Shown one piece after another: positions 5,773 to 13,517 of a stretch of 64,000 nucleotides of DNA (within the stretch, counting starts at the first letter, position 1; every line of letters starts with the position of its first letter). Below the pieces are notes generated by a model. It saw only the letters and a program-made list of their open reading frames with translations, was not told the DNA's origin and did no database searches. The DNA comes from Candidatus Saccharibacteria bacterium oral taxon 488 (GTDB taxonomy: Bacteria; Patescibacteriota; Saccharimonadia; Saccharimonadales; Saccharimonadaceae): contig CP047917.1 of the NCBI GenBank assembly GCA_010202115.1, positions 620,001 to 684,000 of the forward strand, written 5' to 3'. A program made the position numbers and the translations under genes.

Positions 5773-7806
5773 TTATTCTTGTAGCATACGCATCAGTTCC
5801 TGCTCGTCGATAATTTTGGTACCATATTGCTCAGCTTTTTTTAGCTTGCTGGCACCGACCTTGCCGCCGGCTACTAAATATGTTGTATCTTTTGCAACAG
5901 CGGTTTGGAAGGTGCCGCCGAGTTCGCGGATTCTTTCAGCAGCAGTATCACGGCCCATCGACTGCAGGGTGCCGGTGATGACGAAACTTTGGCCAGTTAG
6001 ACTGCCGGATTTTTTAGTAAACTGCGGCGTCACGCCAAGGTCGGCAAATTTTTCGAGCAGCGTCACGTTATCTTCATCAGCAAACCATGCCACGATCGAC
6101 TCAGCGACAATTTCGCCCACTCCGTCTACCTCGCGCAACTCGTCAATAGTCGCTTGGCTTAGCTTTTCAATACTTTCAAAGTGGTTCGCGAGGTCAATCG
6201 CCGTCTGCGCGCCAACATGACGAATACCAAGGCCGAACAAAAATCGTTCCAATGCTGGCTGCTTTTTGGCAGCAATGGCATCAATAAGCTTTTGCGCAGA
6301 AATCTCAGCAAAGCGCTCCAGCTGCAGCAAATCGTCTTTCGTCAACCGGTAAATATCTGCCAAATCATTGACTAGCCCAGCCTCAACCAGCGCCTCGACA
6401 TTTTTCTCGCCCAGCGTATCAATGTCCAGCGCACCTTTGGAAGCAAAATGTGCCAGGGAACGCTTTAAAATCAGCGGGCCGTTCAAACCTTTAACCCGGT
6501 ACACCGCCTCACCTGCTGGTCGCACAAACTCTAAATCTGGATATTGGCGCGCCAGTTCCGCTGGATAATCAATTGGTTTAGCATCTGCAGGTCGCAATTC
6601 TTTCAGTACAGTTTGCACCTGCGGGATGATGTCGCCCGCCTTGAAAATCACCACCGTGTCACCGCGGCGCACATCCAGCCGAGCAATTTCGTCAGCGTTA
6701 TGCAGACTAGCATGCTGCACCGTCGTACCAGCCACCACCACGGGATCAAACACCGCTACTGGCGTGGCCGCACCGGTTCGACCAATGGAAATGACAATAT
6801 CGCGGACGATGGTCGTGGCTTCTTCGGCGGCAAATTTATAGGCCACTGCCGCTCGTGGTGTCTTGCCAACGATGCCCAGCTCGGCAAACTGTCGCCGGTC
6901 ATTGAGCTTGATGACTGCTCCGTCGGTGTTAAACTGCAGCGACTGACGCAGCTCATCAAGGTGATTGATATAGCTCATCACTTCGTCCAGGCCATAGACA
7001 ATTTGTGTCTGCCGACTGGTGGTGATACCCAACTCGTTCATCATCTGATAGCCAAAGGCAATTGTCGGCGTATCCTCGAGGTTATCGCGAATGATGTCAT
7101 AACCAACGAAGTACAATGGACGCTCTGCCACCAGTTTTGGGTCAAGCTGACGAATCGTCCCGGCTGCTAAATTACGCGGATTGGCAAATTCTGGCTGACC
7201 GGCCGCTCGCCGACGCTGATTTAAGGCTGCAAAGTCCTCTTTGTGCATCACGATTTCACCACGAATCTCCGTCCGACCACGCAAAAAATGAGCAAATCGC
7301 TGGTTGGCGCGCAGTGTCAGCGGCACATTCTGAATCGTCCGCACATTCATGGTCACATCTTCACCAACCAATCCGTCGCCGCGCGTCACGGCCCGCGTCA
7401 GCACACCGTCTTCATAAATCAGCGCACAGGCCAGGCCATCCATCTTGATATCACACAAAAATTCTTCAGTGATGTCCCGGCGCACTTTTTTCATGCGCTG
7501 TATCCACGCCGCAACTTCTTCTCGGTCAAACACGTCCTGCAGTGAAATCATCCGCGTTTGATGCTGGACCTTGGTAAATTTACCGAGCGCTTTTCCTGCC
7601 ACCCGCTGGGTCGGGCTGTCTGGTGTGACGAGTTCAGGAAACTGCTCTTCTAGCTGCGACAATTCATGTTTCAGGCTATCAGCCGCCGCCTCACTCATGA
7701 TCGATTCATCAAACACATGGTAATGATAGCGATAATCATTGATCAGATCTCGCAGTTTGACAATTCGTTGCTCGGCCGCCTGCCGATCAAGCTGGCGCGC
7801 TGTCAT
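5773..7806 (-). CDS. ligA: NAD-dependent DNA ligase without zinc finger
   Basis: Seals nicks in duplex DNA using NAD+. Domains in order: Ia (YRYHYHVFDESIMSEAAADS), nucleotidyltransferase with the catalytic Lys in CDIKMDGLACAL at about 120, OB fold, helix-hairpin-helix repeats (DGVGEIVAESIVAWF) and a C-terminal BRCT domain (SFVITGTLQSMGRDTAAERI). The tetracysteine zinc finger that normally joins OB and HhH is missing: the region from PIDYPAELARQYPDLEFV to SLAHFASKGALDID contains no Cys at all. Start at 7806 (MTARQLDRQ) is the position that aligns with LigA N-termini. It overlaps the end of the upstream membrane-protein gene by 20 bases, suggesting coupled translation. Confidence 0.95.
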   Translation of the reverse strand: MTARQLDRQAAEQRIVKLRDLINDYRYHYHVFDESIMSEAAADSLKHELSQLEEQFPELVTPDSPTQRVAGKALGKFTKVQHQTRMISLQDVFDREEVAAWIQRMKKVRRDITEEFLCDIKMDGLACALIYEDGVLTRAVTRGDGLVGEDVTMNVRTIQNVPLTLRANQRFAHFLRGRTEIRGEIVMHKEDFAALNQRRRAAGQPEFANPRNLAAGTIRQLDPKLVAERPLYFVGYDIIRDNLEDTPTIAFGYQMMNELGITTSRQTQIVYGLDEVMSYINHLDELRQSLQFNTDGAVIKLNDRRQFAELGIVGKTPRAAVAYKFAAEEATTIVRDIVISIGRTGAATPVAVFDPVVVAGTTVQHASLHNADEIARLDVRRGDTVVIFKAGDIIPQVQTVLKELRPADAKPIDYPAELARQYPDLEFVRPAGEAVYRVKGLNGPLILKRSLAHFASKGALDIDTLGEKNVEALVEAGLVNDLADIYRLTKDDLLQLERFAEISAQKLIDAIAAKKQPALERFLFGLGIRHVGAQTAIDLANHFESIEKLSQATIDELREVDGVGEIVAESIVAWFADEDNVTLLEKFADLGVTPQFTKKSGSLTGQSFVITGTLQSMGRDTAAERIRELGGTFQTAVAKDTTYLVAGGKVGASKLKKAEQYGTKIIDEQELMRMLQE

Positions 7807-8902
7807 CGGCGACGACCTTTCGGTAGAATAGATAAATGTAGCACGCCGAGGCAACAATCGAGAACGCCACCAACATCAACGCCACGAGCGGCACCAGCGG
7901 CAGCCAGTTCAACGCCGGTATCACCGTTTTGAGTGCACCATCAATCGTAATGACCGGAATAAGCACCGCCGCCCAAACCACGGCGAGCACCACCAGCAGC
8001 CACATCAATCGCAGCAAGATTCGTATCCGCCGTCCTAGTACAACGTCCGAAGCCAGTCGCGCTGCTTCTAGTGGATACATTCCCGGTAGCGTGACGATCA
8101 CCATAGCAAACAACGTACTCGTTAGCCAGTATATCGACAAGGTAACGATTAATATGGTGGCACCGGCCGCCAACATCAGCACCACCGTCTGTTGTAACAT
8201 GCCTGACGTATCCGCCGCTCCGTAGATGATAGCCGCTATCGCCGCTGGTAATAATTGAATGAGCGCAATAAACACCAGAACCGCCAGGGCAATGACTGGT
8301 GCACCCGCGTTATACAGCCCATCACGAATCTTTAGGCGCTTATCAGCGGTCACGCCACGAATCAGCCAGATTGTCGTCAGCCATATATATAGCCCAATTA
8401 ACGCACCAACTAGCTGCTGGGATGATCCCACACCACCCGTCGAACCGCCAAGCTGATTGGTAACCACGCCGGCAAATAGCGCCAGTGTCGGCATCACAGC
8501 ACCCAGGGCTCCTTCTTGGTTCGCTTCATTAATTGTATCTTTGAGTTGCTGGTACGTATCTTGTGACATTAACCCCGATAACAATACGCCCAATACCGCA
8601 TATATTGCCGCCAATCCAACGAAGATCCGCCAGTGCTTTCGTATCAGTTGCCATGCTTGTTTGGTCAGCGCAAAGTAGCCTGGCAGTTTGAGCGAACGAC
8701 GATAGTCACGCCGCTTGGTCACTCGAAAACTACGGTGCGGCCGACGGCGGAGAAAAGCTTGACGGCGCTGTATCAGCCGCTGCCAAGCTTTAATAAGCCT
8801 CTCTTTTAACGATACTGTTTTCTTTGTCGCGGCGCGACTATCCGCTCTTGAGGTTGCTCGTTTACGCCGCGTGGTGTATTGTTTTTTGGTTGACTTCGTC
8901 AT
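7787..8902 (-). CDS. Multi-pass membrane protein of unknown function
   Basis: A 371-residue protein with a very basic N-terminus (about 75 residues rich in Arg and Lys) and then about six hydrophobic segments: near 90-112, 137-155, 165-185, 205-230, 240-275 and 295-360. I do not recognise a named family. It sits between htpX (2 bases after its stop) and ligA (20-base overlap), so the three are one transcript. A membrane role next to HtpX could mean envelope maintenance, but only position supports that. Confidence 0.7.
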   Translation of the reverse strand: MTKSTKKQYTTRRKRATSRADSRAATKKTVSLKERLIKAWQRLIQRRQAFLRRRPHRSFRVTKRRDYRRSLKLPGYFALTKQAWQLIRKHWRIFVGLAAIYAVLGVLLSGLMSQDTYQQLKDTINEANQEGALGAVMPTLALFAGVVTNQLGGSTGGVGSSQQLVGALIGLYIWLTTIWLIRGVTADKRLKIRDGLYNAGAPVIALAVLVFIALIQLLPAAIAAIIYGAADTSGMLQQTVVLMLAAGATILIVTLSIYWLTSTLFAMVIVTLPGMYPLEAARLASDVVLGRRIRILLRLMWLLVVLAVVWAAVLIPVITIDGALKTVIPALNWLPLVPLVALMLVAFSIVASACYIYLFYRKVVADDSAPA

Positions 8903-8904
8903 GA

Positions 8905-9780
8905 TTACATCTTCGTTGCATTACTTCGCAGACGTGCGATTCGATCTTCTAGTGGCGGGTGGGTGCTAAATAACTTTGAGAAAAAGCCAGGGCGCAGTGG
9001 ATTGTTCATAAATAAGTTCGCTGTTGAGGTGCTCTGCTTACGCATTGGCCGACCATAACTTTGTAACTTCTCCAGTGCCATCGCCAGCCCCTCCGAGTCG
9101 CGAGTCAATAGCGCGCCCGAGGCATCCGCGAGATACTCGCGCTGGCGGCTCACCGCCAGTTGCGTAATCGTTGCTAAAATCGGTGCCAATATTACTACTA
9201 TGATACCCACGACGTAGACAACCGGACTGGTATCCCCGTCATCATCATCACCATAAATCATCATCCGAAGCGCGATATCAGCGAGCAGCCCAATAGCACT
9301 CACCAACCCAAAGGCAATCATACTAACGCGAATATCGTAGTTGCGCACATGGCTCATCTCGTGCGCCATCACCGCCTCGAGCTCGCGCTTGTCCATAATT
9401 TCTAACAGCCCAGTAGTCGCACCGACGATAGCATGCTTTGGATCGCGGCCCGTCGCAAACGCGTTCGGCGCTGGATCATCAATAATGTAGACTTTTGGCA
9501 TCGGCATGCCGGAGGTAATCGCCAGGTTTTCTACTACTCGCCACAGCTCCGGCGCATCCTTCTTTTCAATCTGCTGCGCACCGCTCATCGCCATGGCCAA
9601 TTTACCAGCAATATAATATTGTAACCACGCATAAAGCAGCGCACAACCGACGATGATCAACGACAATGAATAGTTCCGTAGATACATACCGACCAGCACA
9701 CCGATTACACCGATAATTGCCACAAACACTGCCATGATCAGCACGGTGTTTCGCTTATTATGAGAGATTGCACTATACAT
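8905..9780 (-). CDS. htpX: HtpX-type M48 membrane zinc metalloprotease
   Basis: An integral inner-membrane metalloprotease that degrades misfolded membrane proteins. The protein has 291 residues. Two hydrophobic segments fall at about 12-32 and 38-57, the zinc motif HEMSH at 140-144 lies within ELEAVMAHEMSHVRNYD, the third-ligand region is SRQREYLADASGALL, and the usual C-terminal STHPPLEDRIARL is present. Two more hydrophobic stretches lie between the zinc sites. TATAAT with TGG in front ends 6 bases before the ATG. lemA lies just upstream on the same strand, a pairing common in bacteria, but a terminator separates them here. Confidence 0.95.
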   Translation of the reverse strand: MYSAISHNKRNTVLIMAVFVAIIGVIGVLVGMYLRNYSLSLIIVGCALLYAWLQYYIAGKLAMAMSGAQQIEKKDAPELWRVVENLAITSGMPMPKVYIIDDPAPNAFATGRDPKHAIVGATTGLLEIMDKRELEAVMAHEMSHVRNYDIRVSMIAFGLVSAIGLLADIALRMMIYGDDDDGDTSPVVYVVGIIVVILAPILATITQLAVSRQREYLADASGALLTRDSEGLAMALEKLQSYGRPMRKQSTSTANLFMNNPLRPGFFSKLFSTHPPLEDRIARLRSNATKM

Positions 9781-9786
9781 GTAGTT

Positions 9787-9795
9787 ATTATACCA
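9787..9795 (-). promoter_or_regulatory. Extended -10 promoter of htpX
   Basis: TGGTATAAT on the minus strand, 6 bases from the ATG at 9780. It abuts the U-tract of the lemA terminator, so lemA can end and htpX can begin within about 40 bases. Confidence 0.6.
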
Positions 9796-9824
9796 AAAAC
9801 CGCCCGCCGAAAACAGGCGAGCGG
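9795..9824 (-). terminator. Rho-independent terminator of lemA
   Basis: On the minus strand CCGCTCGCC pairs with GGCGGGCGG (9 bp, one G.T) around TGTTTTC-type loop bases, followed by TTTTT. Confidence 0.75.
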
Positions 9825-9851
9825 CTTAGTTCAGGCAAAGATTATTCTGCC

Positions 9852-10421
9852 TTAGAATTTTACCTCGACTGGATTCTCAATGCTTGCTCGATCAGCAACC
9901 TCAAAGAACTCCTTGGCCTGGAAGCCGAACATGCCGGCGACGATATTTACTGGGAAGGTTTGGATCTTAGTGTTCAAGTCGCGGACGCCGCCATTGTAGA
10001 AGCGACGAGAAGCCTGGATCTTGTCTTCGGTATCGACCAGTTCCTGCTGCAGTTGCATGAAGTTTTGGTTAGCCTTCAAGTCTGGATAAGCCTCGGCTAC
10101 CGCGAACAGGCTCTTCAGCGCACCTTCGAGCATGTTCTCTGCTTCGGCAGTATCCTTCACACCTTTAGCGTCCATAATGGCTGAACGAGCTTCAGTAACC
10201 TTTTCAAATACTTCTTTTTCATGTGTCGCGTAGCCCTTGACTGAGTTAACCAGGTTTGGAATCAAGTCAGTCCGGCGTTTGAGCTGGACAGTGATATCAC
10301 TCCACGCTTCCTCGACGCGGTTACGCAGTGTCACCAGTCTGTTGTACGTACCGATCAAAAACGCCACGATCAGAACGATAACGACACCAACGATAATTAA
10401 GGTTATTATTACTGCATCCAT
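9852..10421 (-). CDS. lemA: LemA-family protein
   Basis: A 189-residue LemA protein: one N-terminal transmembrane helix (about residues 4-24, [20 protein letters not shown]), then long alpha-helical bundle sequence with the conserved [35 protein letters not shown] and [15 protein letters not shown] blocks. The C-terminus contains [15 protein letters not shown], typical of the family. Its biochemical role is unknown; LemA proteins often neighbour HtpX, as here. AAGGAG lies 8 bases before the ATG. Confidence 0.93.
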   Translation of the reverse strand: MDAVIITLIIVGVVIVLIVAFLIGTYNRLVTLRNRVEEAWSDITVQLKRRTDLIPNLVNSVKGYATHEKEVFEKVTEARSAIMDAKGVKDTAEAENMLEGALKSLFAVAEAYPDLKANQNFMQLQQELVDTEDKIQASRRFYNGGVRDLNTKIQTFPVNIVAGMFGFQAKEFFEVADRASIENPVEVKF

Positions 10422-10509
10422 GTTCTATTCTCCTTATGGTTAGTACCTTATACACATAATTATACCATACACACGAGTCGTATAGTGGCAAAATCATGCC
10501 AACTCATTG

Positions 10510-10564
10510 TTGACACGCAGCTCATCATAGTCGTATACTTATTCATATAAATCATATTTATATG
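10510..10564 (+). promoter_or_regulatory. Promoter and operator of the AbrB-ABC operon
   Basis: A near-consensus promoter: TTGACA (10510-10515), an 18-base spacer, then TATACT (10534-10539). Across the expected start site lies a perfect 9-bp inverted repeat CATATAAAT-cat-ATTTATATG (10544-10564). The position suggests an operator bound by the AbrB-like protein encoded next. Confidence 0.7.
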
Positions 10565-10579
10565 AAAGAAAGGAATTAT

Positions 10580-10795
10580 ATGACAAAACCAAAGAGTAGA
10601 CATGCTTGGACAGTCAAGGTTGGCGAACGCGGGCAAATTGTGATACCCAAAGAGGCACGAGATATTTTTAATATCAAGCCTGGCGATACACTTATCATGC
10701 TCGGCGACAAGCAGCAAGGAATTGCTATTCCGACTAAGAATAAAGTCATTGATACAATCACCGCCGTACTCAATGATACGGAGATAAAATCATGA
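10580..10795 (+). CDS. AbrB/SpoVT/MazE-type DNA-binding regulator
   Basis: A 71-residue swapped-hairpin DNA-binding protein, recognised by WTVKVGERGQIVIPKEARDI followed by FNIKPGDTLIML, the classic AbrB pattern. The rest is a short tail. ATG at 10580 was chosen because AAAGGA lies at proper spacing; an in-frame ATG at 10562 lies inside the inverted repeat. The stop overlaps the start of the ABC ATPase by four bases (ATGA), so it is translated together with the transporter it probably controls. It could repress its own promoter through the dyad just upstream. Confidence 0.88.
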   Translation: MTKPKSRHAWTVKVGERGQIVIPKEARDIFNIKPGDTLIMLGDKQQGIAIPTKNKVIDTITAVLNDTEIKS

Positions 10796-11517
10796 ATGCA
10801 ATCACTGCGACCAACTTAACAAAACGCTACGGTGACTTTGTCGCAGTCGACAGCCTTAATCTATCAATTGAAAAGGGTGAGTTATTTTCACTACTTGGTG
10901 TCAATGGTGCGGGTAAGACGACATTGATTAAAATGTTATCTTGCTTAAGCCAACCAACACAAGGTGATGCTATTTTACTCGGCAATAGTATTACCGAAAA
11001 ACCTCAGGCAGTCAAACAGATGATCAACGTTTCACCGCAAGAAACTGCTGTAGCTGGTAATTTATCAGTCCGCGAGAATCTCGAACTGATCGCTGGACTC
11101 TACGGACAATCTGCTCATAACGCCAGTGAGAGCGCCTCGCGTATGGCAAGCCAATTCAAGCTCGAAACTGTCGAACATAAAAAAGCTAAGCATTTGTCTG
11201 GCGGCATGCAGCGACGCCTGTCGATCGCCATGGCGCTCATCTCAAATCCAAAAATATTATTCATTGACGAACCAACGCTAGGTCTTGATATTTTTTCGCG
11301 CCATGAGCTATGGGAGGCGATCAAGTTGCTCAAAGGTACAGTGACGACACTACTAACAACCCACTATCTCGAGGAAATTGAAGCGTTGTCTGATCGTGTT
11401 GGCGTCATGGCACGCGGCAAGCTCGTGGCAATCGGTACAGTGGCAGAACTGCAAAAACAAACCAATACGCGCACTCTCGAGGATGCGTTCGTAGCACTTG
11501 TAGGAGATATTCGATGA
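10792..11517 (+). CDS. ABC exporter ATP-binding protein
   Basis: A 241-residue ATPase of the drug/lipid-exporter (DrrA/NatA-like) class. Walker A GVNGAGKTT is at about 37-45, the Q-loop in NVSPQETAV, the signature LSGGMQRRLSIAMAL near 135, Walker B ILFIDEPTLGLD near 155, and the switch His in TLLTTHYLEE. It partners with the ABC-2 permease that starts 4 bases before its stop. The substrate is unknown; a three-gene regulator-ATPase-permease operon is typical of inducible efflux or bacteriocin/antibiotic resistance. Confidence 0.92.
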   Translation: MNAITATNLTKRYGDFVAVDSLNLSIEKGELFSLLGVNGAGKTTLIKMLSCLSQPTQGDAILLGNSITEKPQAVKQMINVSPQETAVAGNLSVRENLELIAGLYGQSAHNASESASRMASQFKLETVEHKKAKHLSGGMQRRLSIAMALISNPKILFIDEPTLGLDIFSRHELWEAIKLLKGTVTTLLTTHYLEEIEALSDRVGVMARGKLVAIGTVAELQKQTNTRTLEDAFVALVGDIR

Positions 11518-12263
11518 GATCATTACTATTTGCTAAACGCTGTACAAAAGAAGCTGTACGCGATCCGATCAATCTATTCTTTGGATTGGTCTTTCCGCTC
11601 GTTTTACTTGGACTGCTCTCTATTATAAACGCCAGCATTCCCGCCGAAGCCAATAATACTATGTTTGCTATCAAAAATTTGGCACCAGGTATCGCAATGT
11701 TCGGTACGGCATTCCTAGCACTATTCTCAGGTATGCTCCTAGCAAAAGACCGAACGTCATCATTCCTGATGCGTCTGTTTACCTCGCCTATGACAGCCCG
11801 AGATTTTATCATTGGATACACAATTCCGATGATTATCATTGCTACCATGCAGGCAGTGATTACCCTCGTTATCGCCTGCTTTATCGGGCTCGACTTTTCA
11901 GTACACATTCTTGGGGCAATCGTTATTACAACGGTAACGTCGCTTCTATTTGTTGGATGTGGGTTATTCTTCGGCAGTCTCATTAACGAGCGAGCAGTTG
12001 GCGGTATATGTGGCGCCCTGCTCACCAATGTCGCTGGCTGGCTGTCGGGCGTATTTGTCCCGGTTGATCTCATCGGTGGTGGTTTTAAAATGGTTGCGGA
12101 AGCACTGCCATTTTACCACAGTGTTGCCGCCATTAAAGGCAGCACTGAGGGGAATTGGCAAGTCATCACACCACATCTACTGATTGTTTTGTGTTATACC
12201 ACCGTTATCTTTACACTCGCCATCTATATCTTTCGGCGAAAGATGACCGGACGAAACACTTAA
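11514..12263 (+). CDS. ABC-2 type exporter permease
   Basis: A 249-residue permease with about six transmembrane segments (roughly 20-42, 58-80, 100-128, 135-160, 168-190 and 220-240). The ABC-2 pattern is seen: an N-terminal amphipathic stretch, LVFPLVLLGLLSI, LLAKDRTSSFLMRLFTSPM and the late GWLSGVFVPVDLIGGGFK. It forms a half transporter with the preceding ATPase and presumably works as a dimer. The ATGA overlap shows tight coupling. The transcript ends at the hairpin at 12306-12330. Confidence 0.9.
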   Translation: MRSLLFAKRCTKEAVRDPINLFFGLVFPLVLLGLLSIINASIPAEANNTMFAIKNLAPGIAMFGTAFLALFSGMLLAKDRTSSFLMRLFTSPMTARDFIIGYTIPMIIIATMQAVITLVIACFIGLDFSVHILGAIVITTVTSLLFVGCGLFFGSLINERAVGGICGALLTNVAGWLSGVFVPVDLIGGGFKMVAEALPFYHSVAAIKGSTEGNWQVITPHLLIVLCYTTVIFTLAIYIFRRKMTGRNT

Positions 12264-12305
12264 TTTATCTGGGTCTGGCGCCCTAGAATTCAACTATCCA
12301 TAACG

Positions 12306-12330
12306 AAAGCCGCCCTTTATCGGCGGCTTT
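12306..12330 (+). terminator. Terminator of the ABC operon
   Basis: AAAGCCGCC and GGCGGCTTT form a perfect 9-bp stem around CTTTATC. The stem ends in T's and one more T follows, so it can act for the plus strand and less well for the minus strand. Confidence 0.8.
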
Positions 12331-12341
12331 TGTAACAATTG

Positions 12342-12427
12342 TGGTGCGCGAGGCGGGAATCGAACCCGCACGACTTTTGGTCAAGGGATTTTAAGTCCCT
12401 CGCGTCTACCAATTCCGCCACTCGCGC
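12342..12427 (-). tRNA. tRNA-Leu (anticodon TAA)
   Basis: 86 bases including an encoded CCA. The acceptor stem GCGCGAG/CTCGCGC is perfect. The anticodon arm AGGGA-CTTAAAA-TCCCT gives anticodon TAA. There is a long variable arm typical of leucine tRNAs, and a T arm GTGCGGG-TTCGATT-CCCGC. Discriminator A precedes CCA. Confidence 0.95.
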
Positions 12428-12828
12428 ATACCTCCATAGTATACTATATTTATAAAGTAAAATGTACACCCTACGCGCCAATATGGTGTAGATAGTTGGC
12501 CTAAGAACGAGATGACACTGGCATCTTGCTGCCCAGTATACCAAACGAAAAGTCTGCCAAAGAAATTCACCTACTACATAATAAAGACGACTGTACTTTT
12601 TTACTTTATTGACGCTTTTATTTTGAAAACTAAGCAAGAAAAACAGTAAACTTTTCTCGATTTACTATCTCAAAAATTGTTCTATTCAATGAAGCAATCT
12701 GTTATGTTTCATCATCTTTGTGCCTCCTGTATCCATCAATACCACAATAATATCATTGACAATCATTTATATAAATGTTGCTGTCAAATTCCAGTGTGAC
12801 GCGCTGTAGCTTACCCTCATTTTACATA
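12428..12828. other. AT-rich intergenic stretch without a recognisable gene
   Basis: About 400 bases, clearly richer in A and T than the flanks. On the minus strand AGGAGG is followed by CACAAAG and a nine-codon frame (MMKHNRLLH, about 12682-12711), which may be the remnant of a gene start or a tiny peptide. A perfect 14-bp palindrome lies at 12764-12777. An apparent longer frame running through the neighbouring tRNA-Leu is an artefact. Otherwise I see nothing. Confidence 0.5.
12756..12787. repeat. Nested palindrome CATTTATATAAATG with outer TTGACA/TGTCAA
   Basis: CATTTATATAAATG (12764-12777) is a perfect 14-bp palindrome. It is flanked by TTGACA (12756-12761) and TGTCAA (12782-12787), which are inverted copies of each other. 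The core shares ATATAAAT with the dyad before the AbrB-like gene at 10544-10564, so it may be a second site for the same regulator. Confidence 0.45.
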
Positions 12829-13203
12829 CTACATCTGAAATGCCGTTATCCAAAAACATATTCCGGCTATAAGTGAGATCGGAGTCATAACATATTTTTC
12901 TTTCTTACTTTTTGAAATCATGTTCATAATCGTATTCAAAGTTAGGTAAGCGGCGAAGAAGAGACAAATATATTTGGTAACCGTAAAAGGCAACCATAAG
13001 GAAATAAAACCCCCGGCTTGCAAAATAATGATCATTGCAAAAATTTGGATAACCACCGAAATGACTGCCATAACTCTCAATTTCTTAGGTAAGATTTTAT
13101 GTTGTCCACCCATGGTAAATTCGCCCAAAGGCAAGCCGCAAGCAACAAGAACGGTCATAGTTGCTATAATTCCAAATAATACTGCACCTGATATTGAAAA
13201 CAT
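12829..13203 (-). CDS. Small four-helix membrane protein, possibly acquired
   Basis: A 124-residue, strongly hydrophobic protein with four predicted transmembrane segments (about 3-24, 45-66, 70-90 and 103-122). The sequence around ACGLPLGEFTMGGQHKILPK resembles small integral membrane proteins I associate with Firmicutes; function unknown. The gene and its surroundings are AT-rich compared with the rest of the window and sit between tRNA genes, which suggests horizontal acquisition. GGGAG lies 11 bases before the ATG. It has no operon partner. Confidence 0.7.
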   Translation of the reverse strand: MFSISGAVLFGIIATMTVLVACGLPLGEFTMGGQHKILPKKLRVMAVISVVIQIFAMIIILQAGGFISLWLPFTVTKYICLFFAAYLTLNTIMNMISKSKKEKYVMTPISLIAGICFWITAFQM

Positions 13204-13318
13204 AACTCAATATTCTCCCTTCGCAAAATACAAAAATTCAGTTACAAATTCAACTTTATTTCACTCAATATTTTTATTTATAATTATAGCTCTCCAAGAG
13301 AGCTTTTATCGACAATCC

Positions 13319-13392
13319 TGGAGGCACGTACGAGAGTCGAACTCGTCTAAAAGGTTTTGCAGACCTCTGCGTAACCGCTCCGCCAACGCGCC
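13319..13392 (-). tRNA. tRNA-Cys (anticodon GCA)
   Basis: 74 bases with encoded CCA. The acceptor GGCGCGT pairs with ACGTGCC (one G.T). The anticodon arm is GGT-CTGCAAA-ACC with anticodon GCA, and the T arm is ACGAG-TTCGACT-CTCGT. The discriminator is T, as expected for cysteine tRNAs. Confidence 0.93.
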
Positions 13393-13405
13393 GCTCTGTT
13401 ACATT

Positions 13406-13493
13406 TGGTGCGAGCGAGAAGACTTGAACTTCCACGAGCGTAATGCTCACTAGCCCCTCAAGCTAGCGCGTCTACCAATTCCGCCACGCCCGC
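13406..13493 (-). tRNA. tRNA-Leu (anticodon GAG)
   Basis: 88 bases with encoded CCA. The acceptor GCGGGCG pairs with CGCTCGC. The anticodon arm CTAGC-TTGAGGG-GCTAG gives anticodon GAG. A long variable arm TGAGCATTACGCTCG follows. It lies 13 bases upstream of the tRNA-Cys on the same strand, so the two are probably one transcript. Confidence 0.94.
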
Positions 13494-13517
13494 ATGACCA
13501 CCTACCATTATACCTGA

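Noticed and set aside
10460-10717. An 85-codon minus-strand frame over the AbrB promoter
   Set aside because: It covers the promoter, the inverted repeat and the start of the regulator on the other strand, has no ribosome site and no protein-like pattern.
12317-12637. A 106-codon open frame on the minus strand
   Set aside because: It reads straight through tRNA-Leu and the terminator; the protein-like text comes from the antisense-free translation of the tRNA, a common artefact.
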